Below, one piece after another: positions 33,056 to 42,600 of a stretch of DNA of 64,000 nucleotides (position 1 is its first letter; the number at the start of each line of letters is the position of its first letter). The notes beneath the pieces are model-generated. The model was given only the letters and a program-made list of their open reading frames with translations, ran no database searches and was not told the origin of the DNA. The stretch covers positions 101,821,407-101,885,406 of the forward strand of contig NC_044984.1 of the NCBI RefSeq assembly GCF_008728515.1. Reading direction: 5' to 3'. The DNA comes from Papio anubis. Lineage: Eukaryota; Chordata; Mammalia; Primates; Cercopithecidae. A program made the translations under genes and the position numbers.

Positions 33056-33530
33056 GCGTTAGTCTATTCGTGCTGCTCTAACAAAACTTCTGAGACTGGA
33101 AGATTTATAAAGAACAGAAATGTATTTTCTTATAGTTCTGGAGGCTGGGAAGTTCAAGATCAAGATGCCAGCCAGGTCAAGGTCAAGTGGTCTGGCTCTC
33201 TTTGCCTCCAAGACGGTGGCTTGTTGCCATGTCCTCATATGGCAGGAGGTGGAAGGGCAAGAGAAGAGTGTTCCAGCTCCAGGAGAGAGAGAGAGAAAAA
33301 AAAAAAAAATTTACTTTTCCTGTGCCTTTTTGTTCTATCCAGGTCTTGGCCACTTGGATGGTGCCTGCCCACATTGGGTGAGGCCAGGTCTTCCTCACTC
33401 AGCCCGCTGATTCAAATGCCAGTTTCTTCTGAAAACACTCTCACAGACACACCCAGAAATAATGTATTACCAGCTATCTAGGTATCCCTTAATCCAGTCA
33501 AGTTGACTCCTAAAATTAACCATCATACCC
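33056..33530 (-). mobile_element. LTR with MaLR-like and MLT2-like parts
   Basis: Left part: GTTAGTCTATTCGTGCTGC, then AGTTCTGGAGGCTGGGAAG (MaLR pattern). Right part: ATGGTGCCTGCCCACATTGG, CACAGACACACCCAGAAATA and CCAGTCAAGTTGACTCC (ERVL MLT2 pattern). A GA/A-rich run at 33,283-33,310 separates them. Confidence 0.6.
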
Positions 33531-33674
33531 TCTGCTGCCATCTGCTCAAGGCCCTGATCTGTTGGCCAGGCACTGAGCTCAGTGGATTATAGTCTAGTTA
33601 GGCTGTCCTAACAAAGCCTTAGGACTTAGATAACATAGAGCTTTCCATTGTTTCGACAACTCCTATTAGAAATA

Positions 33675-33975
33675 GGGGCTGCTTGTGGCTCACTCCTATA
33701 ATCCCAGTACTTCGGGAGGCTGAGGCAGGAGGATCACTTGAGGCCAGAAGTTCAAGACTAGGCTGGGTACAAAAGCAAGACTCCATCTCCACTACAAAAA
33801 ATTAAAAATTAAAAATTAAAAAATAGCCAGACATGGTGGCTTGTGACTGTAGTTCCAGCTACTTGGGAGGCTTCGGTGGGAGGATCACTTGAGCTCAGGC
33901 TGCAGTGAGCTATGGTCACCCTGCTGTACTCCAGCCTGGGTAACAGATTGTCTCTTAAAAAAAAAGAGAAAAAAA
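33675..33975 (+). mobile_element. Alu, old (AluJ-like)
   Basis: GTGGCTCACTCCTATAATCC to TAACAGATTGTCTC plus A-tail. The right flank AAATAGTAGCTGCTTG echoes the left AAATAGGGGCTGCTTG, a 16-bp target duplication with two changes. Confidence 0.9.
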
Positions 33976-34363
33976 TAGTAGCTGCTTGGAATCTTGTCTT
34001 GAGAAGGACTTTAAGGCTGCATCTGTAGTCAATCAATCAAGAGCTCTGTGAACCTCATTCCCATAGTCAACCCCCCTAAAGCTGGTGAACAGTCCTCTTG
34101 TCAGTCATCTTTTGAAGTAGTGGCCCCTCCCTCAGGCAGGAAACAGGAAGCCAGGAGATGAGTCCTAAGCCTTTGGAAGAGCAACTCCTGCCTCTCACTT
34201 TGCCTCCCTTACTCGAGTTTGGATGTTAGGTAAATGTGTCACGTTGAAATGTACAGCAGGATGGTGGAGAAGGGGTGAGATAAAAAGGCCTGGTTTCAGC
34301 TGAACAATGAGAGGGGATGGGGAAGACACATCCCCCCAACAGGGGCTAGCATCATGTCAGATA
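33976..34363. other. Unique intronic sequence
   Basis: Nothing recognised. Confidence 0.4.
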
Positions 34364-34364
34364 T

Positions 34365-34701
34365 TGTATTAGTCAGCATTCTCCAGAGAAACAGAACCAA
34401 CAGGATTTCTCTCTCTCTCTCTTTCTCTGTAGAAAGACTGAGAAAGTCATTTATTTTAAGGAATTGGCTTATGTGATTATGGGAGCTGGCAAGTCCAAAA
34501 TTTTGCAGTGCAGGCCAGCAGGCTGGAGATTCTAGTAGAAGATGTTGCAGTCTGGAGGCAGAATGCTTTCCCCTTCGGGGAACTTCAGTCTTTTCTCTTA
34601 AGGCCTTCAATTAGTTGGATGAGGCCCACCCACATTGTGGAAGGTAATCTGCTTTTCTCAAAGTCTATTGATTTAAATGTTAACCACATCTAAAAAATAC
34701 C
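34365..34701 (-). mobile_element. MLT2 ERVL LTR, left part (split)
   Basis: TGTATTAGTCAGCATTCTCC, AGAGAAACAGAACCAACAGG and GGATGAGGCCCACCCACATT match reverse MLT2. A (TC)n run lies at 34,410-34,428. It resumes at 34,912. Confidence 0.85.
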
Positions 34702-34702
34702 T

Positions 34703-34911
34703 TCATAAGGGAACAATAGACTCTAGGGCCTACCTGAGGGTAGGGGATGAGGGGGCATGAAAATTGAAAAACTACCTGTCTGGTACTATGCTGTTTACCT
34801 GGTGACAAAATAATCTGCACACCCCTGTGACATGCAGTTTACTCATGTTACAAACCTACGTGTGTACCCCCGAACCTAAAATAAAAGTTGGAAAGGAGAA
34901 AAAAAGCTTCT
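34703..34911 (+). mobile_element. L1 3' end inserted in MLT2 LTR
   Basis: GGAACAATAGACTCTAGGGC, CTACCTGTCTGGTACTATGC, GTGACAAAATAATCTGCACA and CCCCGAACCTAAAATAAAAG give a 5'-truncated primate L1 3' UTR of about 0.2 kb. Confidence 0.85.
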
Positions 34912-34994
34912 TTAGAGCAACATCTAGACTAGTGTTTGATCAAAGAACTGGGTACCATGACCTGGCCAAGTTGACACATAAAATTTACCATCAC
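34912..34994 (-). mobile_element. MLT2 LTR, right part
   Basis: CATCTAGACTAGTGTTTGATC, GGCCAAGTTGACACATAAAA and TTTACCATCAC complete the LTR, with an Alu directly after. Confidence 0.85.
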
Positions 34995-34995
34995 C

Positions 34996-35293
34996 GGCCA
35001 GGCGCTGGTGGCTCACGCCTGTAATGCCAGTACTTTGGGAGGCCAAGGCAGGTGGATCACCTGAGGTCTGGAGTTCGAGGCCAGCCTGGCCAACATGGTG
35101 AAACCTCATCTCTACTAAAAATACAAAAAAATTAGCCGGGAGTGGTGTTGCATGCCTGTAATTCCAGCTACTCAGGAGACTGAGGCAGGAGAATCGCTTG
35201 AACTCAGGAGACAGGGGTTGCAGTGAGCCGAGATCGCGCCACTGCACCCCAGTCTGGGCAACAGAGCGAGACTCTGTCTCAAAAAAAAAAAAA
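34996..35293 (+). mobile_element. Alu (AluS-like)
   Basis: GGCCAGGCGCTGGTGGCTCACG to an A-tail at 35,281-35,293, abutting the LTR end. Confidence 0.95.
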
Positions 35294-35547
35294 ATTAAAC
35301 ATCACAGATATCTTAGTCAACTGTCTCCTGAGGTATGCAACAGATTCTGATGTGCATGAGAGGATTATAAGTGGGACAGGGCCAGTGCATTAAATAATAT
35401 TGATTATAGAGTGATTATTTTAAATTCATTTGAATATTAATTACTTTAAAAAGAAAGGCTCCATTTGATATGAGCCCTTAACACTTCTCTAACACCTGTT
35501 ATTTATAAAAAGGAAAACAGGGCCAGAATTCAGCTAGAAATTAATTA

Positions 35548-35986
35548 CATTTGATCCTTGAACAATGTGGGACTTAAGGGCACTGAACCCTCGTGAAGTC
35601 AAAACTCTCTGTGTGACTTTTGACTCCCCAAAAACTTACTACTAATATCCTACTGTTGACCAGAAGCCTTACTGATAACATAAACAGCCCACTAACATAT
35701 ATTTTATGTTATATTCTTATATATGATATTCTTACAATATGTAAGCTTGAGAAAAGAAAAAATTATTAAGGAAACCGTAAGGAAGAGAAAATATATTTGC
35801 TATTAATGAAGTGGAAGTGGATCATCATAAAGGTCATCATCCTTGTCGTCTTCATGTTGAGTAGGCCCAGGAGGAGAAGGAAGAGGAGGGGTTGGTCTTG
35901 TTGTATCATGGGTGGCCGAGGTGGAAGAAAATCCATATATAAGTGGATCCACGGAGTTCCAGCCTGCGTTGTTCAAGGGTGAACTG
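35548..35986 (+). mobile_element. Tigger-type MITE
   Basis: 439 bp with inverted ends CATTTGATCCTTGAACAA and TTGTTCAAGGGTGAACTG, flanked by TA at 35,546 and 35,987. Inside are TTTTGACTCCCCAAAAACTT, CCTACTGTTGACCAGAAGCC and TATAAGTGGATCCACGG, standard for Tigger derivatives. No transposase frame. Confidence 0.9.
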
Positions 35987-36021
35987 TACACTGTTTTGTT
36001 GTCATCAAATTTACTTTTATA

Positions 36022-36336
36022 GGGCCAAGCATGGTGGCTCATGCCTGTAATCCCAGCACTTTGGGAGGCAGAGGCAAGCAGATCACCTGAGGTTAAGAGT
36101 TCGAGAGCAGCCTGGCCAACATGGTGAAACACCATCTCTACTAAAATTACGAAAATGAACCAGTTGTGGTGGCAGGCACCTGTAGTCCCAGCTACTCAAG
36201 AGGCTGTGGCAGGAGAATCGATTGAACCCGGGAGGCAGAAGTTACAGTGAGTGGAGATCATGCCACTGCACTCCAGCCTGGGCAACAGAGACTCCATCTC
36301 AAAAAAAAAAAAAAAAAAAGGGAAAAAAAAAGAAAA
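36022..36336 (+). mobile_element. Alu
   Basis: GGGCCAAGCATGGTGGCTCATG to a long A-tail containing GGG and G interruptions. Confidence 0.95.
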
Positions 36337-36339
36337 GTA

Positions 36340-36690
36340 CAGTGTGATAACCAAGTCAAGGCAGGGGTGACTCCAGAGGGGGTTTCCTAGAGGAATTAAT
36401 TTATAAGCAGATACCTGGATGATCAGTAGGAGTTAGCCTGGAGAAGAAGAGGGAGAGAATGTTCTGGGCAGAGGGAATAGCATATGCACAAGGCTCAGGG
36501 GCAAGAGAGAGCATAGCCCATTCTTATGACTACCATTAAAGCAGTGTTGGCCACAACATAGAGGGTGTGTCACAAGGCGAGGGAGGCAGTACTCAGGAAT
36601 GGGACTCAAAGAGCTTCCTGCGCCTTGTTAGAAACATTGGGTTCCAGAAAGGCAGGGTTAAAATGATCTTAGCAGCCCTCTGTGCTTGAA
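36340..36690 (+). repeat. Ancient repeat family X
   Basis: GATACCTGGATGATCAGTAGG, then GAATGTTCTGGGCAGAGGG, AATAGCATATGCACAAGGC and GGGGCAAGAGAGAGCATAG, closely follows family X. It ends about 200 bp before the exon. Confidence 0.5.
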
Positions 36691-36893
36691 ACAGCACCCC
36701 AGATTCAGTAAACCCTCCTATGCCAAATAAATGAATCCATTCCTCTCTGCTTGGTATGTAACTTCAAGGTCTCATGGACTATTTCATTTAAGTAAGGGAC
36801 TGCAAGGACCAGAGTCTCTACAGAGATCTTCAGGTACAGTTTCTCTGCCAGTGTTGGCTGCCTGGAAATCTGAAATCTTCCTTCTGTCCACAG

Positions 36894-37098
36894 GTGACCT
36901 GGTGTCCCGTGCAATGCATCACCTGCAGCCCCTCAATGCCAAGCACCACGGCAATGGCACCCCCCTGCACCACAAGCAGGGGGCGCTGTACTGGGAGCCG
37001 GAGGCCCTGTACACCCTTTGCTATTTCATGCACTGCCCGCAAATGGAATGGGAAAACCCCAATGTGGAGCCTTCCAAAGTCAACCTCCAGGTGGAAAG
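36894..37098 (+). CDS. ABTB3: Internal coding exon of ABTB3/BTBD11 (downstream of the two)
   Basis: A 205-bp exon starts after TTCCTTCTGTCCACAG and ends at GTAAGA. It begins with two bases (GT) completing the Ser codon left open by the 13,558-13,707 exon. It then reads DLVSRAMHHLQPLNAKHHGN, a His-rich stretch with PLHHKQGALYWEPEAL, then YTLCYFMHCPQMEWENPNVE and PSKVNLQVE, ending with AG of a probable Arg codon. ABTB2 has the related SDLVSRAMHHMQ and LYYFLRCPQMESMENPN, supporting family membership. The codon spanning the donor would read AGG followed by TAA, so retaining the downstream intron would stop translation at once. The next expected exon, which should begin with a Pro-Phe rich PPLMEW segment, is not in this window. 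Probably exon 3; the number is inferred. Confidence 0.93.
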
Positions 37099-37099
37099 G

Positions 37100-37742
37100 T
37101 AAGAAATGCCTTGCCTTGTGGTGGGTGGGTACTGCCTCCAGGGTGGGGCAAGTGTCCAAATGGGGAGGATGATGGGGGTAGAAAGGACTCACTTCCTAAA
37201 ACTTGCCAGAGTGGTCCGGTGGGAACTTTGCACCCTGAGTGGGTATCTTAGACCTGTGTGGGGGTCCTTGAAATGGGTTTTTACAGGGCTGGTTCTGTTT
37301 AGGATAAAACTGGCCTGTCAGATAAGTGGGTCTGCAAATTCCAGAGGGGTAAGGGCCTCTGCAGTGAAAGTGGCTTCCTCATGAAGGCAGTCTTGGAGGA
37401 CGCCACCGCCTCGCATGGGAGTTATCTTCATCTTCCTTCATCCTGGCTGCCCTGGGACCCGGGAGAACCAGAAGCACCTATTCAGCCAGAAGTGGGCCTC
37501 TCGGGTGTGCAAGGGGCTTGATTGCCCAGGGGGAGGCAGTGTGACTGTTCTTTGAAGCCGAATCCTCATGCGGAAGGAAGGAACTGGGAGAGGACCCGGA
37601 GACTGCCTGGTGGCCTCCTCTCTGCCTCCCCACTTCCTTTAGCAACGGGTTCATAGATCCTCTCCCCACAGTGCCTGATGAATCAGGCCCCTCCTCCATA
37701 TAGACCCATTTACTCTAAGTACTGTAGGTGTGACTCATTTAT
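37100..37742. other. Unique intron flank after the exon
   Basis: GT-rich start, no repeats recognised. Frames over the exon boundary (36,830-37,384) are shadows of the exon. Confidence 0.55.
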
Positions 37743-37744
37743 CA

Positions 37745-37955
37745 GAAAGAGTGGTTAAGAGAGCAGGCTCTGTGATCCCGACTGCCTAGGTTCAAATCTA
37801 GGCTCTTCTAATTAAAAGCTGGGGATCCTTGGGAAAGGCATCTGCAAAATAAGGATACAAAGAGTAAATCCTACATAGGGTTGTTTGAAAATTAAATAAA
37901 TTGAACAGTGCCCAGTACATGGTAGGTGCTCAATAAATGTTAAATTTTATTATTG
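37745..37955 (+). mobile_element. MIR SINE, well preserved
   Basis: AGTGGTTAAGAGAGCAGGCTC, GACTGCCTAGGTTCAAATC, CTACATAGGGTTGTTTGAAAA and ACATGGTAGGTGCTCAATAA span most of MIR. Confidence 0.9.
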
Positions 37956-38177
37956 TTGTTGTAGATATGCTCTGCATGTAGCTGAACAACTCCCAACTTG
38001 GGCTCCTACAGTTTTCCTTTCTGTTACTTGGTGCCAAGTGGTTTTGAAAAGCTCGTTGGATGCTCTGTTTCTGCCAGATGCATTGGGGCTGAATTGGGCT
38101 CTCTTACAAAACCATGTCTCTTGGCTTTCAGTTAAGGGAAAAGGATGGAACATAGGCTACATGGAGATTGCTGTTTC

Positions 38178-38492
38178 TTTTTTTCTTTTCTTTTTTTTTT
38201 TTTCTGAGACAGAGTCTCACTCTGTCACCCAGGCTAGATAGAGTGCAGTGGCATGATCTCTGCTCACTGCAACCTCTGCCTCCCGGCTCAAGTGATTCTC
38301 ATTCCTCAGCCCCCCAAGTAGCTGGGACTACAGTCACGCCCCATCACACTCAGCTAATATTTGCATTTTTTTTGTAGAGACAGGGTTTCACCATGTTGCC
38401 CAGGCTGGTTCCAAACCCTGGGCTCTAGTAATCCTCCTGCCTCAGCCTCCCAAAGTGCTGGGATAGGAGTGAGCAACCATGCCAGGCTACTT
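38178..38492 (-). mobile_element. Alu
   Basis: T-rich head, CTGAGACAGAGTCTCACTCTG, ending AGCAACCATGCCAGGC. An extra GATA-type insertion lies in GCTAGATAGAGTGCAGTGG. Confidence 0.95.
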
Positions 38493-38974
38493 CTTCTTTT
38501 TCTTTAAGAATCCCAATTTAACACCAATATTTCAATCCAGTCTGGAGTTAACTTAATCAGGAAATTAACTCCTTAAATTACTCAGGTCTCCCGCCATCCA
38601 CAACAAATCAGTCAGTACCTTGTGCATATTTTCACGTGCAAACATGCCCAAAATGGAGAAGTGGTAAGATGCCCATAGCCAAAAAATAATCGTTCAGACA
38701 CACCGAAACTTTGCTGTCTCTGGGTATAAATGCTAAGAGTTGAGAGAATGGAAACCATTGGCCTCAGCTATGGGGTGTCTAGCTCTTCACCCCCAGCCCC
38801 GACAGCCTGTCCAGTAGTGCAGCTGTCCAGCAGCTCAGCTCTCTCATGTCATCTCCTGCTCCCACCTCCATGCAGATGAGCCCCTCTCCCTGCTGCGGCT
38901 AGACACTGCCTCCTCTGAGCTCCAGAACCTTCTCATCCCACTCGGCCGACTTCCAGTTTCCACTGTCAGGTCTC
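38493..38974. other. Unique intronic sequence
   Basis: Nothing recognised. Confidence 0.4.
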
Positions 38975-39205
38975 ATAGTTGCAGGCTGATTCTTCTTCTC
39001 CTAGCACCTTATTCTTTTCTGTCTCACACTTACTGTAATTTGTAACTACGTGTGTATTTCTGTGTTTATTTATTGCCTGTAAAGCTTCATGAAGGCAGAG
39101 AACACATCTGTTTTGGCCATCACTCCTCAGTTGATGCCAAACTCAACATCTGGAGCAGAATGGGAAGTCCACAAATATTTGTAGAATCAAAGAATGAGCA
39201 AACCT
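38975..39205 (+). mobile_element. L2 LINE 3' end
   Basis: CACACTTACTGTAATTTGTAA, TGTTTATTTATTGCCTG and AGCTTCATGAAGGCAGAGA are in L2 order. Confidence 0.7.
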
Positions 39206-39566
39206 ATTGATCTAAGTGCCCATGGGACATTTCCATCTGGAGAGCTCAGACTACTTCAAAACTACAGCCTTCATCTCTCCCCCAAAACCCACTATTCCTC
39301 CTTTCTCCCCAGGCTCTAAGAATGGTACCACCATTGGCCTCATCGCCCTGGTCAGAAAACTGAGACTTGACTGGCACTCCTTCCTCTCCCTCACCATCTC
39401 CAGCTGGTCAGCAGGTCTTATTGAGGCTGCATCAGTGAGATTTCTTTATTCCTTCCCCGCTAGACCACTGCCACTGTATGCTCAGGACCCCATCTTTTCT
39501 ACTTCAGTTTCTACTTTTGATGTCTACATGGTCTCCCTGCGTGTAAGCTTTAATAGTCCTCTGACC
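39206..39566 (+). mobile_element. L2 LINE ORF2 C-terminal region (split)
   Basis: CAGGCTCTAAGAATGGTACC, then TTGACTGGCACTCCTTCCTC, CACCATCTCCAGCTGGTCAG and GGTCTCCCTGCGTGTAAG match the part of L2 encoding the end of its reverse transcriptase. It is interrupted by two Alus and resumes at 40,464. Confidence 0.65.
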
Positions 39567-39837
39567 TTGGGAGGCTGAGGTGGGTGGATCACCTGAGGTC
39601 AGGAGTTTGAGACCAGCCTGGCCAACTTGGTGAAACCCCGTCTCTACTAAAAATACAAAAAATTAGCTGGACATGGTGGCACACACCTGTAGTCTTAGCT
39701 ACTTAGGATGCTGAGGCAGGAGAATCATTTGAACCCAGGAGGTGGAGGTAGCAGTCAGCCAAGATCATGCTACTGCACTCCAGCCTGGGTGACAGAGTGA
39801 GATTCCATCCAAAATAAATTTAAATTAAATTTTAAAA
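39567..39837 (+). mobile_element. Alu, 5'-truncated (first of tandem pair)
   Basis: It begins at TTGGGAGGCTGAGGTGGG, lacking about 40 bp of the Alu head. The tail is AAAATAAATTTAAATTAAAT-like. A perfect 10-bp duplication TCCTCTGACC flanks it at 39,557 and 39,838. Confidence 0.95.
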
Positions 39838-39847
39838 TCCTCTGACC

Positions 39848-40135
39848 AAGACTGGGCACAGTGGCTCACACTTGTAACACCAGCGCTTTGGTAGGCTGAG
39901 GCACGTGGATGACTTGAGATCAGGAGTTCCAGACCGACCAGCCTGGGCAACATAGCAAGACCCTATCTCTACGAAAAATATAAAAATTAGCTGGGTGTGG
40001 TGGTGCTTGTCTGTAGTCCCAGCTACTTAAGGGGCTGAAGCAGGAGGATTGCTTGAGCCTGGGAGGTCAAGGCTGCAGTGAGCTGAGATTGCGCTACTGT
40101 ACTCCACCGTGGGTCACAAAGTAAGACCTTGTCTC
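39848..40135 (+). mobile_element. Alu (second of tandem pair, same target)
   Basis: AAGACTGGGCACAGTGGCTC to GTAAGACCTTGTCTCG. The left flank is the duplicated CCTCTGAC at 39,840 and the right one is CCTCTGAC at 40,464, so it used the same site as its neighbour. Confidence 0.95.
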
Positions 40136-40463
40136 GAAGAAGAATAAGAAGGAGAAGGAGAGGGAGGGGGAGGGGGGAAAGGGAGGGGAGGGGGGAAGGG
40201 GGAGGGGGAGGAAGAAGAAGAAGAAGAGGAAGAGGAAGAGGAAGAGGAAGAAGAAGAAGAAGAAGAAGAAGAAGAAGAAGAAGAAGAAGAAAAAGAAGAG
40301 CAACAAGAAGAAGAACAGCAACGAGAAGAACAGCAAGAAGAAGAAGAAGGAGGAGGAGGAGGAGAAAGAGAAGAAGAGCAACAACAACCACCACCACGAG
40401 GAGGAGGAGGAGGAGGAGAAAAAGAAAGAGAAGAAGAGCAACAACAACAACTACCACCACCAC
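40136..40463 (+). repeat. Polypurine Alu tail (AAG/AGG/CAA) with (GAA)15
   Basis: About 330 bp derived from the Alu A-tail: GGAGGGGGAGG blocks first, then GAAGAGGAAGAGG, an uninterrupted (GAA)15 at 40,247-40,291, GAGGAGGAGGAGG, and CAACAACCACCACC-type units near the end. The reading frames across it (poly-Arg, poly-Leu, poly-Phe) are artefacts. Confidence 0.96.
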
Positions 40464-40660
40464 CCTCTGACGAGCTCCATCTTCCTCACAGCGAAACTTC
40501 TAAAATGGAAGTCTCACGATGTGACATCCTCCCACTCCTGCTCAGCACAGTTGCCCAGCTCCCATTATACTTTCTATTACACAGTGTCCATTTTCCCTCT
40601 TGAATCTCCTTCTGGACTGAGAGTGTAGTTGGAGTGGCTGGCAGTCAAAAAGGACCCTCT
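40464..40660 (+). mobile_element. L2 LINE, continuation after Alus
   Basis: GCGAAACTTCTAAAATGGAAG, TCACGATGTGACATCCTCCC and ACTCCTGCTCAGCACAG continue the L2 of 39,206. Confidence 0.55.
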
Positions 40661-40834
40661 AACGCTTCCAAACCTTCTGGGACAAGCTTTAAAGAGGCAT
40701 AAGCAGGGAAGGAGAGCAATGAGAACATGTCCCAGAATTTGTTAGAGCCATTTATCTCGTTCTTTCCATGCCTCTTTGGTTGAATTTTCAGGAGTCAGCA
40801 CAAAAGACAAAGTGGAACTTAGCATTTTCCATGT

Positions 40835-41060
40835 TCTGTTCAGTGTGATCCTCTGGGAAGCATGTGGATTGGAAGTCATATAGTCCTTTAAATTTGGATC
40901 CCAGCTCAGCTTCTTGTAGCTCTGTTATTTCACCTCTTTGAAACTCCATTTGTCCTTCGTAAAGTGAGAACACAGCCATCCTCATGAGACTGATGTAAGC
41001 AATGAATTAGACATTGTAGCTAAGACATCCATCCGGTGCCATGCCTGGCATGAGGGGAAC
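40835..41060 (+). mobile_element. MIR SINE
   Basis: GGATCCCAGCTCAGCTTCTTG, CTCTTTGAAACTCCATTTGTC and GTAAAGTGAGAACACAGCC match MIR; it ends CATGCCTGGCATG. Confidence 0.65.
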
Positions 41061-41064
41061 CCCC

Positions 41065-41350
41065 TTCCTCCCTAAAACAGTCACTTATATTATATTTTGG
41101 GGGCTCTAAAATGCTGTTTTCATTGTCCTTAAAGAAAACCTGCCTGTGATTCTTTCCAGAGGGATCGTTATTTCTTCCTGCTCCCTGATGGAATAGGTTT
41201 TAGTGTTTAGCACCAGAAAACACAAGCGGAAGAACTTCAGAGGCGAGGGGCCCTCTGTTTTCAGTCAAGTGTTTATTTACACCAGCTCTGTACCAAAGCC
41301 TCCAAATGAGAATTTCCAGTAGAAGTTAGAACTCTAATTTGGAGTTATTT
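41065..41350. other. Unique intronic sequence
   Basis: Nothing recognised. Confidence 0.4.
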
Positions 41351-41351
41351 T

Positions 41352-41390
41352 TCTCTCCTCTCTCTCTCTCTTTCTCTGTGTGTGCGTCCT
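41352..41390. repeat. (TC)n/(TG)n short tract
   Basis: CTCCTCTCTCTCTCTCTTTC followed by TGTGTGTGCG. Confidence 0.85.
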
Positions 41391-41469
41391 TTTTATTCTG
41401 CAAATCTATCAAACAGTATCATCTCCTTGACTATCTTTATTCTGACAAAGTCAGGTAGGGCCATGATGC

Positions 41470-41580
41470 TTATATGATTTTCCTCTAGACTATAAGCTCT
41501 TCAAGAACAGGGGCTGAATATTATTTGTTTTCATCTGTGCCCAACAGACAGCCTGGGAAATATTGGCGAAATATGGATTA
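41470..41580 (+). mobile_element. L2 LINE 3' end
   Basis: CTAGACTATAAGCTCTTCAAG, AACAGGGGCTGAATATTA and GTGCCCAACAGACAGCC. Confidence 0.7.
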
Positions 41581-41581
41581 T

Positions 41582-42600
41582 TTTGTGCCTCAAACCATCC
41601 CTTCTTGTGAGAACAGCCTTTCTTGGCTGAAGTATTTGGAAGTAGGCCTGCATGCGCCATTTTGCCATTTCATGTGGGCACAGCTTTGGAGTTGCTCCAT
41701 TTGTTTTGGATAGTTTCGTTTTTCATTGTGGAATTTTGAAGAAGCTCAGTGCCAGTGTGAGATTTCTGTAGTCTAAGTTTTTCCAGAACTTTGGCTCCTA
41801 TTTCTTGAGCTTCTAAAATCATTCAGATACCTCAGATATTTTTATTTTAAAAAACTCAGACAAATTTTGTAATATTTACAATTAGGTGATATTTATTTTC
41901 CAAATAGTAATGATAAGTGAAAACACCTTAATTTTGATAGGAGGAGCCATGTGAGGGTACTGTTTTCAAAAAGAATCGTCCTCAATCTAGACTAAGGTTT
42001 CCCTCAGCTGTATCATTACTGGAAATATCAGTGATTCCTAGATGTCTTTGGCCATGGATGATTTTAGTAATTTATTACCACAAGATAAAAAAAAAATAGT
42101 AGGATAAATGAGAGTATTTTGTTGCCTCAGGTAGCTATCTGGTAATGCCTGGGGTAACTGTGCACAGCTTCACTTGGAAGAATAGACAATTAAGTAGTTC
42201 TGCCTTCTTCCAGTCTCACTGAAAACAAACCAGAATTTATTTCTAGGTAGTGGTAGCTCTTGTTCCTTTTGCAAACAGAATGTACAGACATTTATATCAG
42301 GGAAATGTCTGCCAGGTTATTTTCAACTACAAACATGAGTATACAATCACCAATCACCAACTGTTTGAGGAAAACTAATAATGTGAAACAAAATAATCTT
42401 AGCAAATGGAAGAATTTACACTTGAAGAAACAGAGTTAATAAAGCAGACATAGCAGACATTAGCAGTGAATGACAACCAAATACATGCTCCATGATACTC
42501 ATGCTACCAAAAGCTCACCCCAACACATTGCATCTTAACATTTTTTATCTCTGTGATGTATGTGACAAGTGAGATTCAAACTTCAACTTACTCCTATGGA
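41582..42600. other. Unique AT-rich intronic sequence
   Basis: About 1 kb with no recognised repeat, exon or RNA gene. Confidence 0.45.

Larger units (their letters stand above)
13708..36893 (+). other. ABTB3: ABTB3 intron between the two exons (23,186 bp)
   Basis: This is a complete GT-AG intron, from GTAAGT at 13,708 to CACAG at 36,893, of phase 1. It carries the decayed L1 at 24.6-30.5 kb, the TGATGG minisatellite, a repeat-poor motif-rich block at 16.95-17.35 kb and many Alu, MIR and L2 copies. Confidence 0.9.

Noticed and set aside
40023..40470. Open frames of 113-146 codons of poly-Arg, poly-Leu or poly-Phe
   Set aside because: All come from the polypurine Alu tail. Every frame is open because the unit lacks stops.
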